A stretch of 64,000 nt of DNA from Diprion similis. Lineage: Eukaryota; Arthropoda; Insecta; Hymenoptera; Diprionidae. The DNA lies in contig NC_060108.1 in assembly GCF_021155765.1 (NCBI RefSeq), forward strand, positions 16,641,025-16,705,024, read 5' to 3'. The notes beneath the pieces are model-generated. The model was not told the origin of the DNA. It saw nothing but the letters and a program-made list of their open reading frames with translations, and searched no databases. Each line of letters starts with the position of its first letter. Within the stretch, counting starts at the first letter, position 1. The translations under genes and the position numbers were made by a program. Positions 38,101 through 50,560 of the stretch are shown here, in pieces.

Positions 38101-39554
38101 CCTCATACCGCAGAGACGGATCGAGAAATTGTGCAGGACTCGCGACGGGCGGCCTCCTCTGCTGCACGTATGTGTCCTGCATGCTTTCTGCACTGCGGCA
38201 CATTGCGAGAGAATTTCCTACCGTGAAAGCGAGGAAAAAAAGATTTCAGAGAAGCGGAAGGGAAAGGGGAAGGAAAAAAACAACATCGAGAATCGAATTA
38301 CTAGACCCTGAATGTCGTCGACATTATTTTTCCCCATCGCTTTCTCTTGTACCGTTGAAGAAACGCCTTTTCGGATTTTTTCAAATCGCATTTTTGCAAT
38401 TCCGCAACGAAGAGTACGAATATAATAAATGATCGAAATAATTCGTCAATCTAGATTTATTGCCTGATATTTTTTAACGCAAGAATAAAGTAAATAAAAA
38501 TAAATAATATTCGACCAGATATTCGAAACAAGTTTTTTCCACACAACATGTTCGCATATGTATTGTACAATTATCAATTTGGGGATTATATGTGGCATTT
38601 TTGAGCAAATTGATTCATCACATGTGGCCGTCGATTGATCAATTTATGGCCATATCCATTACGGATAAATTAAGGCCTCGCCCCAGATGATACGAAACAG
38701 TTAGGCCGACTCTCCATCGCTGAAAAAATTTGATTCTCAGTCGATTTGGTAGTAAAGATATGCTTCTAATATTTCCTCTACTAAATATTTTCGTAATAAT
38801 TCTTGGTACCCAACTGAATAGATCTGTATACATACAAGTACCAGAACCAAATAAAATATTTTACAAAATTGGCAAAAAAATAAATGAGTTTAGAGAATTA
38901 CAAGCTCATTAAATATGGGGTGAAAAATGTAATACCGAAACTGAGAAGAAGAAGAAGAAGAAGAAAAAAGAAGAGAAACTGGAAGCGAGTAATGAATTCT
39001 TTCTATTTCGTAGTTTTCAACTACATCGATTTATGAAACAGTAATTTTGGGGTAAGGTTAAAGTCCGTAAAATAATTCATGCATAGCGATAAGTTTTTGA
39101 GAAAACCGGTTATTTCGCAACAATATTATTGTCTTTGTTAAATTTGGTAAACCGTAATAACACAGCATATATATATATATAAATTTGTAAAAATCCACCA
39201 ATAAAAAACAATCCCAAATTTTTCCAAACAGTAATTTCCATTCCAACGATCGTTCGTAACGTTTAACTTTGCTGCTTTCCATCCCTTATTCCAAGAGCGT
39301 ATTATTTTCGCCATGAACACGACAGAGAATAAAGCTGCGTCGCGTAAAGTATAAACTTAGTTAGAGTTACAATACGAATAGGTACATAGCAGGAAGTACC
39401 ATCCGGCAGGTAGGCTGCAGCTAGATGGAAAGATAAAACCTAGAGATAGGCGGGTAGAGGGTAGAGGGTAGAGGGCAGAGGGTTGGGCTGCGGCATAAGG
39501 GCAGAATAGACGAAGGTACACGGAGGGTATAAACGTGTAGTATAGAGAGTTGGT

Positions 39555-39590
39555 CGAAGCCGAAGCCGAAGCCGAAGCCGAAGCCGAAGC
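39555..39590 (+). repeat. (CGAAGC)6 hexamer repeat
   Basis: Six perfect hexamers, preceded by GGTAGAG heptamers at about 39453-39482. The frames crossing it give Ala-Ser, Gly-Phe or Arg-Leu dipeptides only. Confidence 0.95.
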
Positions 39591-39720
39591 CTGGCGTAGA
39601 TGGAATTCGAGCGTGACGGTGAGGGCATATTGCGTTTGCAGGAAAGATAAATGGTTTTTGCTCACTCACCCTCTTAACCTAGCCTAACCTTCCCCGTCCC
39701 TCCGCCCTTCAGGGCTGCTT

Positions 39721-40455
39721 AGGTGTCGGAGAGAGTCCCTCGCTGCTGGCAGAGCAGGCAAAGCGAACCCTTAGGCGAGGCGCTGCGCCACAATGAGAGC
39801 GCTCAGCATCCGGCTTCTTCGCTTCGGATGCGCACCCACACACCAAAAGGGCCGGGCCCAAAAGGATACTTAACGAGTGCGCGGAACCGGCGACCCACCA
39901 CCACCACCACCACCCCCGCCTTCGACCCCTTGTCCTATCCTGTCCTGTCCTGTCCTATCCTATCCTATCCTATCCCGTCCCATCCCATCCCCTATCCTTC
40001 TTCGTCGCGCGGGCAAGAAGGGAATAAATGTTGCAGGCGCACAAGCCCGGGAGAGAGCGAGGAGAGAGGAGAGAGGAGAGAGGAGAGAGGAGAGAGGCGA
40101 TACGTGACGTGTAGATGTACGTGACCAGCAGTCGGCCTTCGGTAGTTTCGTAGTTCCTACAGGGCTCTTTGCTCCGTATATTTTGTATATATTTTGGGGG
40201 TGTGGAGAGCACGCGGCGTCCCTATCCATCCCCCTCGCACTCGCTCTTTCTCTCTTTTTCTCTTCCTCTCTCTCTCCCTCTCGCTTTCTCTCCGCACGTT
40301 CATTTGTCACACGTCGACGCGCGGTGCCGGAGAACGGAGAAGGAGAAAACGGACAAGAAGGAGACGGAGGAGGATTTACATTTTTTGCACATCAGTTGCC
40401 CGGCGCCATTTTACTTTACCGGGGAAAATGACTTTTTTCTACATTCTCGCTCCAC

Positions 40456-40501
<46 letters not shown>

Positions 40502-40600
40502 CTCTTTACTTCTTCTTTTTCGTTCGTTTTCCGTGTTATTTTCTTCCCTTCCTCTCTATCCGCATCCTTCTCCAAAAGCCATCCTTAGCTGCACCGTCAC
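39721..40600. other. GC-richer, repeat-laden segment
   Basis: Contains a CCA run (about 39897-39915), a TCCTG/TCCTA/TCCCA pentamer array (about 39931-39990), GGAGAGA heptamers (about 40046-40095) and a (TC)n tract (40459-40498). High CpG in 39740-39880 suggests an exon or promoter, but no frame stands out; the open frames on both strands are driven by the repeats. Confidence 0.5.
40459..40498 (+). repeat. (TC)n microsatellite
   Basis: Twenty TC units. On the minus strand it is GAGAG-type sequence, as in GAGA-factor-bound insect promoters. Confidence 0.9.
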
Positions 40601-43600
40601 GTTTTCGCGGAACGTCAGGATTATCTGGTTATTTTAACTGGCGGTACCTACATGCATTTTGCAATATCTTGATTTTCCGCCTATTTTCGTTACAGAATAA
40701 ATTCCCTATAAACAATAATAGTATTGCACTTCCCTTACATATATATATATATACATATTCACAACATTCACAACAATGTATACAATTTTCGATTCGTTTT
40801 TTTCTGTAGCTATAATATAATTCCATTAATTAATTTCTCTAAATTATCTTCCTCAGTCATGACATGTATTCTGAATCCCCCAAGAAAATACGTTTGTAGT
40901 TACACAGAATGGTCTTAGAGAGAATAATGTTCAAAATTCTCTACCTTTCACACGTTATAATAAGATATTTCAATGTTTAAGCATTTGAAAATGCTGCGAA
41001 TCTGAAGATTATGCTGCTGAGAAGTTTTCTTCTCTCTCACACATCCACGAGGCAATTTAAAAAATGTAACCTTCAACCTTCAATAACGTCTATCAATTGT
41101 ATAATTCTTATTTATGCCGCAGAAAATTTTATATCCAATATTATCCAAATCCACTTCAAATCTCTATACTTTTCCAAATATTTTACAAACTGTGTAAAAA
41201 ATGGACGACGCTTCGTTTGAAAACGTAAGAAAATGAGTGTCGGTAACCGTCACGTTTCCAAATTACTAAAGATATTTGGTATTTTTGGTACGAACCTAAG
41301 GACGCAGATTCTTTTTTCACGTTTCAAATTTCAACCCCGTAAATATATATATATATACACACACACTCATAGGAAGTAAGCGCTGCGTAGAACCTAAAAC
41401 TACTTCGACCGCGCTAGACTTCAGGTATAAGGAAGAAAGATATTAGATATATCCTAAGATAAATCTGAAATACGCACTCGCTTGTGTGTACAATACATAA
41501 ATATATGTATATAAGATAATTTGTATATACAACACAGCCAAGTTCTCGGCAGGCGTAGGCATACATTCACATACCTATATGTATGGTGTATGCCACACAG
41601 AAATACCGATTCGCCATGGGATCAGACCCTGGCTTCAACATCAACGGCAACAGCAACAGAAACGTAGAGGGGAAGAGGTGCGTGCGTATTATATATATAT
41701 ATATATGTATATATATACATGATGCATACACGCATACGTGTATGTGTGCATAGGTATATACATACGTTCATAGAAGTGCAGGGAAAAAAGCGTTTCACAT
41801 GGGTTCCCACAAAACATTTGGCCATACTATTTTTTTTCCCATCCACCATCCATCCTTCTCTCCTTCTCCCCCCCCCCCCCCTTCCTCACTTCTTTCTTTC
41901 CTCCTTCCAATACCGTATACGTATATAATGTATATAAGAAGGGATCCAGCGTCCAGGTATAAGGTCGCCTCTGCATCTCGTGTGCATCCCGAAAACGACG
42001 CCTTCGTAAAAGTGCATTTGCAGCAGCAACAGCAACAGCTAGAATTGTGTTTTGTGCGATCAGGCTTGTGTGTGTGAGGGAGGCAGTATACCTGCTGCTG
42101 CTACAGGGGTTGTACTTGCATCCTAGTAGGAATGAGAAAAAGAAACCGAAGAAGAGATGGTCCCGCGAGACTAATCGTTGATGTCCTCCGAATGCCGGAC
42201 CATTAATATTGGCCAAAGATACAAGGATTATCACCTCTCCGGAGACTTGTACAGGGTGGTCAGAAATTTTTGGGAAATAAAATCGATCAAGTTTTCAGTT
42301 TTTTCAGGACCTAAAACCTATTTTTCATCGACATTTTCTCAGTTTTAGTTAACTACTCAAGCCTAAATTGTTCGGCTTACTGACTCTATATTAGGTTAAA
42401 ATTGAATTCGAATTGAGGAAAAATATTACGTAAAAAAAGTTAGATTGAGCAAATTTATCATCTTGACGAAAAAAAGTAAACTTATTACCTCAAAAAATCA
42501 TTTCTTATTTCTATGATAGAAAAGTGACATTTTCAGTTTTTCCCTGAAGAAAAATCGCGTAGTGATTAGGAATTAGGACTCTCCTTTTAAAGTGTTTTAT
42601 ATATATTGTATACAAAACATAGTTGTAGTGTTTCGTCGAGTGCGACTGACGTGAGTAAGGTTTTCAATATTATGACCAACCTACGTATAATCTATCATAA
42701 TTCCACGATTTTACGTAACGCAAGTTTGCCGACGGATATCAATATTATTATATTGTACTTGATACGTGATATAACGCAAGGATGAAAGAGATACTCGAGT
42801 GGAAAATTCGACAGCTGCTGTCGTATTACTCCCGCAGAGACAACGATCTGCCGTGTTTTAAACGTAATGCGACATGACGTATCTCCCGTGTAAACGTAAA
42901 CGTAATAATTGAATAAAAAAGAACAAAGAAATACACTTAAAAATATAAATGTCAATGAAATTTTACGTGATCGAAATTCGTAGGAAAGAACAAGTTAACT
43001 CCGGTTTACTGATATATATATATATACAAATCGAAACTCAAAGGCATGAAAGAGAAGAATGAAAATGTACAAAAATTCATCAACATCTCGAAATACGTGT
43101 GCATAGGTATAATAATTAATAGCATCTCTGGGTAATTTTTGGGAATCCCTGGTTACGTACGAATAACAAGCGACCAACATATATTATCCGGCACACACCT
43201 CGTGTACCTGGTACTTACACACGTTTATTTCCCAGTTGTATCAAGTATAATCAACGAATGAGCGAGTGAATTCGGGTATCGATTAAATAACCACCGGTTG
43301 TCTAGTCGTTAAGAGACTTTGAAGACCTGTAGACAAGGAGGTCAAACACGGAGCGCTTAACACGTAGAGACGCCACGTTAAGACGTTCAAACCAGATTTA
43401 AAAATTTATCAAATAAACGAACATGACAAAATAGATGAATAGTAAGTGCATAGATGCACGTATATTTCAAAATTATAAGGATTTATATCGGCGTGCTGAT
43501 TGGATAAATTTTTTATTTTTTTTTTCTTGCATATTTGCCGATATTTACGCTGCGAAGGTGGCAGGATTGTTACGTTTGGAGGACGGATTTAAAGAAATAT

Positions 43601-44596
43601 TATATGAGAATGAAATTGGATAAAATCGCTAATTTAGTAAACCATTATAAAATTGGCCCAATAATAATTTTTTCTTCTGATGTATCGGTTACGTTGATGT
43701 TACTAACTTCAGCCTCATTTAATAATATATTTATTATTATGTATTTCGCGTCAACGTCCTTGCGGAACAGGAAGCACCGAGTACAATATGAGAATTTGTA
43801 GAAAGATAAAGAACTAAACGGGAAGCTGTTCGACGGAGACGCGTCCGTGTTACATTACACACACATATGCTCAGGCGCCATTCCTTCCTGTGTGTTAGTA
43901 TAACAATAACCGAGCGAGATCCGGATGCGGATACAAGTCTCGATTGCGCGCTCATTTTCTTCTCACTTCCAAGACACGAGGTATATTTACTCGTAATACG
44001 ACAGACGATAAGGACAAAGTGTATAATATTACTTGATGAAACTCCGCGAGGAATTCCTTGAGTCTTTAAATTGGGTTGCAAGTGTCTAAATGTATAAATA
44101 TTGGAGGGTGGAAGGAATTTTTAAGGACGCTGAAGTCCACTTGATTGCGGAATTTTTTACCGCGAAAAGTCGAAATTTGTAGAAGGGTGAAGTGAGGAAA
44201 ATCAAAGAAAGACTTAATAGTCGAGCAGCTTGTACATTATACTAAAAATCTATATAAAGTACAATAATCTACAAGCTAATCGTAAGTTATAAATTCCAAG
44301 TTCTCAGCTAACAATAAGTCGACGTTGGCAATAATTTTCCCTGAAAATTCTCCTACGCGTCTGCACTGAACGTAAGGAACGACCCCGCAGAGGTGAAAGT
44401 GCAGAATTCGGAAACGAAAAAGCCGACGAGTTTCGTTCCGGTCGAGCCCTCATCCCCCGGACATCCCCACCCTGGTCCACCTCGGTGAGGTGCGCGTGTC
44501 TAAGTCGTGTGCGGCGCTGCACCCCGATTTATTGATCACACACATCACGTCGTTTTCCTCCTCATCGTCAAGCACACGGCATATCCAGCCGAGGGG
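40601..44596. other. AT-rich stretch without recognised genes
   Basis: Unique AT-rich DNA with a short poly-C run (about 41868-41880), CAGCAG/CAACAG triplets near 42020, and TA-rich microsatellites. No splice-site-bounded open frame with coding character. Confidence 0.6.
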
Positions 44597-45024
44597 AGGG
44601 GTCGGCCGCTAAGAAAAAAGTGACACAGTGATTGCAGACTTGAGAGACTGCATAAAATTTTTTACGAATACAAAAGATTCACTCTTTTGAGTATTCAAAT
44701 TTGACTATGTGTGACTGGAGAAGAATAACATGACTACTGTGATTACAAAAAAAAGGGCAGTCATATGCAATCGTATGTAATCATCAGTGATTTTGGTTTT
44801 GCATCTTACTCTCGCGATTTTCAAATTTCTTACGATTAATATCAAAGTCTTAAATATTTCATGATTATTGTAATGGAGATGGCTACGATACGATTGTAAA
44901 TGATTACATTGATGAAAAATGATTGTTAGATTGCAGAGGTTTTCATGATAACAACGCGATTACAATGATTACAAAATTACTACAATAAGGAGTGACGCGA
45001 TGACTGATTTTGTGGCCGACCCCT
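44597..45024 (+). mobile_element. Short TIR-type non-autonomous element, copy 2 (more complete)
   Basis: Bounded by inverted termini AGGGGTCGGCC (44597-44607) and GGCCGACCCCT (45014-45024). The interior is AT-rich with no coding capacity and carries repeated TGATTACA-like words (ATGATTACAAAATTAC, GTAATCATCAGTGATTTTGG). Homologous in the same orientation to 17795-18121. I cannot define a target-site duplication by eye, so the superfamily is open. Confidence 0.8.
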
Positions 45025-46998
45025 GCTTACAATATTACTGGTTTCGCGGAGAGAAAGAGGTACGCGCAATATTGAGTGCGTCCAAAGTCACGCGATCGTC
45101 GACACCGAGAGGAAAAGAGAGGAGAAAAAGAGAGGGGAAATTCCATTGCGTTGCAGCCTTGTCAGAGTGAATTTTGCGCCATTTTTTATCCCCCCCGTTG
45201 CCGCCGATTTGCATGCAAGTCGCGTTTCGTTCCTCGATGCATGTGTCGGTATTTTGCGATGCAATTAGTTCCGTGAAGAGACGGATGCATCGAGTCGTCT
45301 CTGAATTAAGCCTCAATTAAAAATATAAAATAAGTATCATGAACATTGGCGAAACGAAGAGAAAATCTAATCGATTCGGAATCTTAGAATCGTGAGTATG
45401 AAAAAGAGCCGAGCTTGCAGAATGTGAGCACGATCCATTTGTTCAAGAATTCGACGATCGCATCGAATTTCGACCTAACATTCCTGTATCAAAATTTTAC
45501 CTTTTCAGTCTTTGAACGAACTGCAAAGCAACACTTCATCAGCCTGACTTACATATCAGCGCTTCAACGACTCTGGGGTTCACGGGAGCGAAACCGACTG
45601 CCTCAGAAACCAAGGAATCGCAATCGCAATCGCAATCAGCAGAGCGACCAATTTTTGTACACATTATACTCGCACGTGCGATAACGCGAACAGGTTGCAA
45701 CATCCGTGACGATAATTGGCCACCCTTTCGGGAACGAGAGTAGATATAACGAATCTCGCGCGTTGTTGGTGAATGAAATTTGCAAGTATGCACGTGGGAA
45801 AACGAGACGTGAATACGTACGTACGTAGGTATATTTGCGCAGAGAGATCATCGTCGTCTGGCGAAACGTGAGGCGGCTTGAAGCTGCGAAGTCGCGCCAA
45901 ATGTCTATAAATAAATACAAGTACGTACGCGCTTGAATTCACTGCTGTGTGTGTGTGTGTGTGAACATATCTGCAGATCTTCCACGCGAATGATCGCCGC
46001 CGTGGCGATGCACAGTTCGCGAAAAGTTCGCCAAAATACAATGTTACTATAGCTATTGCCGCGTTCTACTACTCGCTCACTATTTATCTACTATAATACT
46101 ATACTAACGGATTCTACAAATCCCGATACGTGCGGCCGAAAATAGCTCACGAGTAAGATTACTTTTTCAATCTACTTTGTTCTCCTCTCACCTCTCCTTC
46201 CGTATTTCTCTTACTTCGTTCGCGTCCGTTTCTCGACTTCACGCCTTTATCTCTATTATGTTTATCGTTTTCGTCTATTTGCGTGTACCGTTTTCTTTTA
46301 TCTTACGGCTAGATTTTCTGTTAACCCGTTTCTTTTATTTTTCTAATTTTTTTTTTGTTTCCTCATACATACGTTCTCTTCCGACGATCCGGTTCTACCC
46401 TTCCGGATTATCCCCCGCCAAAGACTTTGCTAAATTGCAATCCAGCCTTAAATAAATATAAATAGGAGAAATGATACTGAATTTCGGAGGGAAAACAGGA
46501 GAAGTAAACAGAAAAAAACAAAAAAAGGAAGAAAAAAAAAATGGCTCCACCACCTGAACGAGGCAACTATAAACGCATAATGGCGTCGCTTCGATCGCTC
46601 GGCGCCCCCCGGAAGCAAATAATAACGACGAGAAGTGTGCGTGGTGCGGTAAGACTGCATCGGAGTTTGGCGATGCCTCGAATTAAGAAGCTTTTCGTGT
46701 TTCTCAAAAAAATCTTTGAACTCACGGTTATACGAAGGGCCTTAATTGTACCAGCAGAATAATGAGTATCATTCGCGGCTGATTTTGAGGTTATAGTTAC
46801 GGTAACCGGTTAGCGTTAGACGCAAGTTTCACACGTGCTTAAAACGCAGACGTGATATAAAATTAACGAGTACGTACGTAAAGTATGATTCACGGATGCG
46901 AGTGAGTCAAGGTTTTCTTATTTTCGCTTCGTTTAGTTTCGTTTCGTTTCGTTTCGCAGTATATTTACGCAGATTCGTCGGCGCTCGCTGCGAGCACT

Positions 46999-47058
46999 TA
47001 ACGTAACGTAACGTAACATAACATAACGCAGCGCAACGCGACGCAACGTAGCGTAACT
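46999..47058 (+). repeat. Degenerate AACGT pentamer array
   Basis: Starts as clean TAACG units and decays to CAACG, GCACG-like variants. A TTTCG pentamer run lies just before it at about 46923-46957. Confidence 0.8.
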
Positions 47059-48741
47059 TAAATTAAATGCGCGGGATAACTCGAGTTCCATACGCGCATC
47101 TGGCCGCATGATATAGACATACGGTAAAACGCGCGGACGATTCAACGAATTAAGTTGGTAATTGTTGTCGAGGTTACGAAGCGTATTTCTTTAAGTCACC
47201 GTTTCCTGTGTCATTTCACTATCGGACACGTTACTCACGTACATCCACAATAAGTATACTTAGAACAACTTTCCGCACCTACGACAAGCTCTAACCTAAA
47301 ACTCTTGAGGCAAGTATTCGTGCCAAGTTTGTGTAAGTTTTACAACAACGTCTAACTAATATCTAATATATAATTGTATAGTATAGCAATGACGATGCCG
47401 ATGGCGATGATGATAACAATAACAATAATAATAATGATAATAATAACAATAGTTTGTCATATTTACGTGATACTCGGGGTGTGTTGCGGTAACGGATGCG
47501 AGAGCTGTTGTATGTATGTACTTAGCCCTTTTATCGAGTCGACGGATACTTGGACCCACACAAAAATGATTAAACTTGGTCGTGCAGTGCAGAGTTGTTG
47601 GTTTAAACAACGCGCGTTGTATTCAATTCAGTCCCACAATGGAAGGAGAGGTTTATTTTTATGCTTTTTTCTTTTGACCTATTGATAGAATTTATTTACT
47701 TTTGTTATTTAAATTATTTTCTTTAGTTTAAGTATTTTAGATTATCAAATGTTGCGCTCTCATCGTTTAGAATCCAAAATCCCAGCACCGTGTTCTCGTG
47801 TCACACTTTCACGAACGTTAATAATAAACATTTGTACGAATGTAGTAAACAACAACAACTGCAGTCTTATAATCACTTTTCCAAATGTCCGTTGTTTTCA
47901 CTGCAGTTTATTAACAACTGTCTTCTTGCTGTCTCTTCCTCGTTAATCTTCCTTCCATCTATTATCGTTTAAACTTTTTATTCACCTGCCAACTGGATGG
48001 AGTGAAAGACAATTATTATGACCGAGGTATAAGGGAATAGATTTTTGTTTTAAGCGTTTAAAAATTTTTTCACCATTTTCAAATTCACGAATCTTGACAG
48101 CAACAACAACAAATATCCTAAGACGTAAAACACGCGCACACACGAGTAACTCGTGAGTGTATCATTTACTTCTCGTTTCGTTCGGCGAACGATGAATGAA
48201 TGAAAGAAGAGTAAATATGAAAAAAAAAACAAGAAAAAGTAAAACGACGGAACGACGGAACGAACCACGAATGAATGAATGAATGAATGAATGAATGATA
48301 AAAAAAAACGAAAACGAACAACCACCGTGCGTCGGATCGCAAGCATTCGACGGACGAGAGTTACTTATATTTTTTTCTCGGTTTTCTTACACTTTTCTCA
48401 AACACTCGCGTAGTGTATCACAGGTTGATACTGTCCACGCGAAAACACGATCCACGGGGTTGGTAAAACGCCGTGGTTCAGAGGCAAGGGTTGAAGGGTG
48501 GAAGTCGGCGCGGTGGAGGAGGGGAGGTTGCATTATAACATGTCGCTCCCCTCCAACCCTCCGTCCATCACGCGCGTTTGTATTGTTGTTGTTGCTATCA
48601 TTATTATTATTATAGTCGTCTTCGTCGTCGTTGTCGTTGTGTAGTAATTAGAATGAACAATAAAACTTGGGGGTATGGATATATACGTTTGGTACGTAAT
48701 AATAAGTTTATTGCAGAGGCACGGGTGTTTGGGTGGGTATA

Positions 48742-48764
48742 GGGGGGGGGGGGGGGGGGGGGGG
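48742..48764 (+). repeat. 23-base poly-G run
   Basis: Uninterrupted G on the plus strand; likely to form quadruplexes and prone to length errors in sequencing. Confidence 0.9.
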
Positions 48765-49196
48765 CACACAATTCATCAACCCGCGGCACGACGATAAGAG
48801 TTATCGGTAATTTTTTTTTTCTTTTTCTTTTTCGATCGAACGTTATTGTTTTATCAACAATTTTTAATTCATTTATCCATCGTTTTTACCATTGATTTTA
48901 TTGATTTATATTTTGTTTTATTTAAAAAAATTTCTATTCGTGTTATTTATTCCTCGTCGTTGTAACATATGCAGTTTAAAAGTTCATTCATCAGTCGATG
49001 TATGCACCGGTTTTTAACACGTTGATTCAATAAGTTGTTGATTATTTATTTGTTTATTTATTTATTTATTTATTTAACTTGAGATGTCGTTTAGTCAACC
49101 ATTAAGAAACTTAAAAACTATAACAACATCAGCAGCGGTGGTAGTAGTAGTAATAGTAGTAGTAGTAGTAGTAGTAGTGGTAGTAGCAGTATCAGC

Positions 49197-49227
<31 letters not shown>

Positions 49228-49711
49228 CAACAACAATAACAACAACGGTAACAGTAATAACGGTAACAATAGTAACGGCGTTTGATTAATTGATAGCTCG
49301 GAACAAATCGAAAACAAAACAAAACAGGAGAAAATATAACGAAAACGGCGGTAACAAAGATCAATAAAAAAAAAACCAAACAAAAAAAAACTGCCCGATT
49401 TATCCCAAAGAGAGAGAGAGAGAGAGAGAGAGAATGCGGAAAATTGAGCACAGAAACGATGGAAGAACTGCGTGAATTGCGACGAAACGAGAGCAATGAG
49501 AAGAAAAGAAAAGAAAAGAAAAGAAAAGAAAAGAAAGCAAATTTCCAAGCGAAAGTGAAAAAAAAAAAAAAAAAACAACAAAAAAATTCACACCGGAAAC
49601 TGAAATTGTCGATATGTATGGGCGGTAAAATATCGCGCGGTATTTGTTATTACTATTGCGTTATTACGTACAGTAAAAGAGACGAGCGAGGAGCATCCTC
49701 GACGAACCTGA

Positions 49712-49890
49712 TTGCTTAGCCGCACACGGAGTTATGGGGCCGCTCGCCGCTTAGGCAGGTCTCCCTCGCTGGGCGCCCGCCGGCATTGCGCCCCCCACCA
49801 CCGACGCCTCTCTCTCCGTGAAGCCGCGCGCGCTTCTGTCTCACTCTATCCTCATTGGCTCCCGACGTCCGTCAGCGCGACGTCGGCGGC

Positions 49891-49921
<31 letters not shown>

Positions 49922-50560
49922 GCAACGTCGGTTCGACGATCGCCCAAAGCTTCGAGCGCTCCGCTCCCCCTTCTTCTCTCGCTCACTTCCCTTGGAGACG
50001 TGCAGCGTGACACACGTCGGGAAATCCGCTAGGCGCGTGGCGAGGGGGTGGAGGGCGGGGGTGGCTTTTCAGCTTCACCCTTTATCTTCTGTTATTTGGG
50101 ATTTTTTCATATCTTTAAGATAGTTTTACATCCCTTTCTGCCTTCCGATCTCTTTCTCTTTCTTTCTTTGCGGAGGAAACTCCGGTCATACGTCCTAAAT
50201 GCATTTACCTACCTCGCCGCCGCGCCTCGCTTCGCAATGAAATCACGCTGACTACTCCACTCTGCTTCCTCCCCCCTCCTCTTCTGCGCCGCCGATGCCA
50301 CCTCCCGCCCCGCGCTGACTCAAAGCTTACCACCGCCAGCGCCCGTGCTCTCTTTCTCGCTCTCGCTCTCTCTCTCTCGAACCGCGCTGTTTCACTCGCT
50401 CTATCGCGCCCGGCGCACTTGCGCTAGCCGTTCCCTTCGTCCTACGCCCTCCGCCCCCGACGCCCTGCGTCGTCTACGCCATCGACGCCGCGCCGCCACC
50501 TGCCATCCGCCAATTTCTTGATCTCCGACTCCTTGCACCGCGCGTTTCACCTTCCCGAGC
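49712..50560. promoter_or_regulatory. CpG-rich island, candidate promoter / 5' exon
   Basis: The most GC- and CpG-rich 850 bases of the window, with sharp edges into AT-rich DNA. It includes a CGG run (49884-49923), pyrimidine tracts and an ATTGG (CCAAT on the minus strand) at about 49855. In insects such islands usually mark transcription starts or 5' UTR exons. The minus-strand CCAAT box would fit a distal ab promoter, but a plus-strand start is equally possible. The reading frames with Ala runs here come from the CGG repeat. Confidence 0.45.
49884..49923 (+). repeat. (CGG)n triplet repeat
   Basis: About thirteen CGG units with one CAG interruption, inside the CpG-rich island. Confidence 0.9.

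Larger units (their letters stand above)
36564..39720. other. Region without recognised genes; GC-richer patch at 37800-38200
   Basis: Mostly AT-rich. An (AAGCA)n pentamer run at about 37826-37855 leads into a GC-richer patch up to about 38200 that holds a triple GTAAAC repeat (38075-38100). A short block at 38619-38670 is similar to 57465-57524. A (CCGAAG)6 hexamer is at 39555-39590, with GGTAGAG heptamers just before it. I see no frame with convincing coding character. Confidence 0.55.
45025..49711. other. Region without recognised genes
   Basis: Contains a TTTCG pentamer run (about 46923-46957), an AACGT-type degenerate pentamer array (about 46999-47058), AAT/GAT triplets (about 47390-47455), a GAAT array (48270-48298), a 23-base G run (48742-48764), a TTTA run near 49048-49075 and mixed GTA/GCA/CAA triplets (about 49139-49270). 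Many open frames, all low-complexity. Confidence 0.6.

Noticed and set aside
39960..40310. Overlapping open frames at 39.7-40.6 kb on both strands
   Set aside because: All are translations of pentamer, heptamer and TC repeats.
49712..50032. 106-codon plus-strand frame with an alanine run
   Set aside because: The alanines come from the CGG repeat in a promoter-like island; no ATG context, splice sites or domain.
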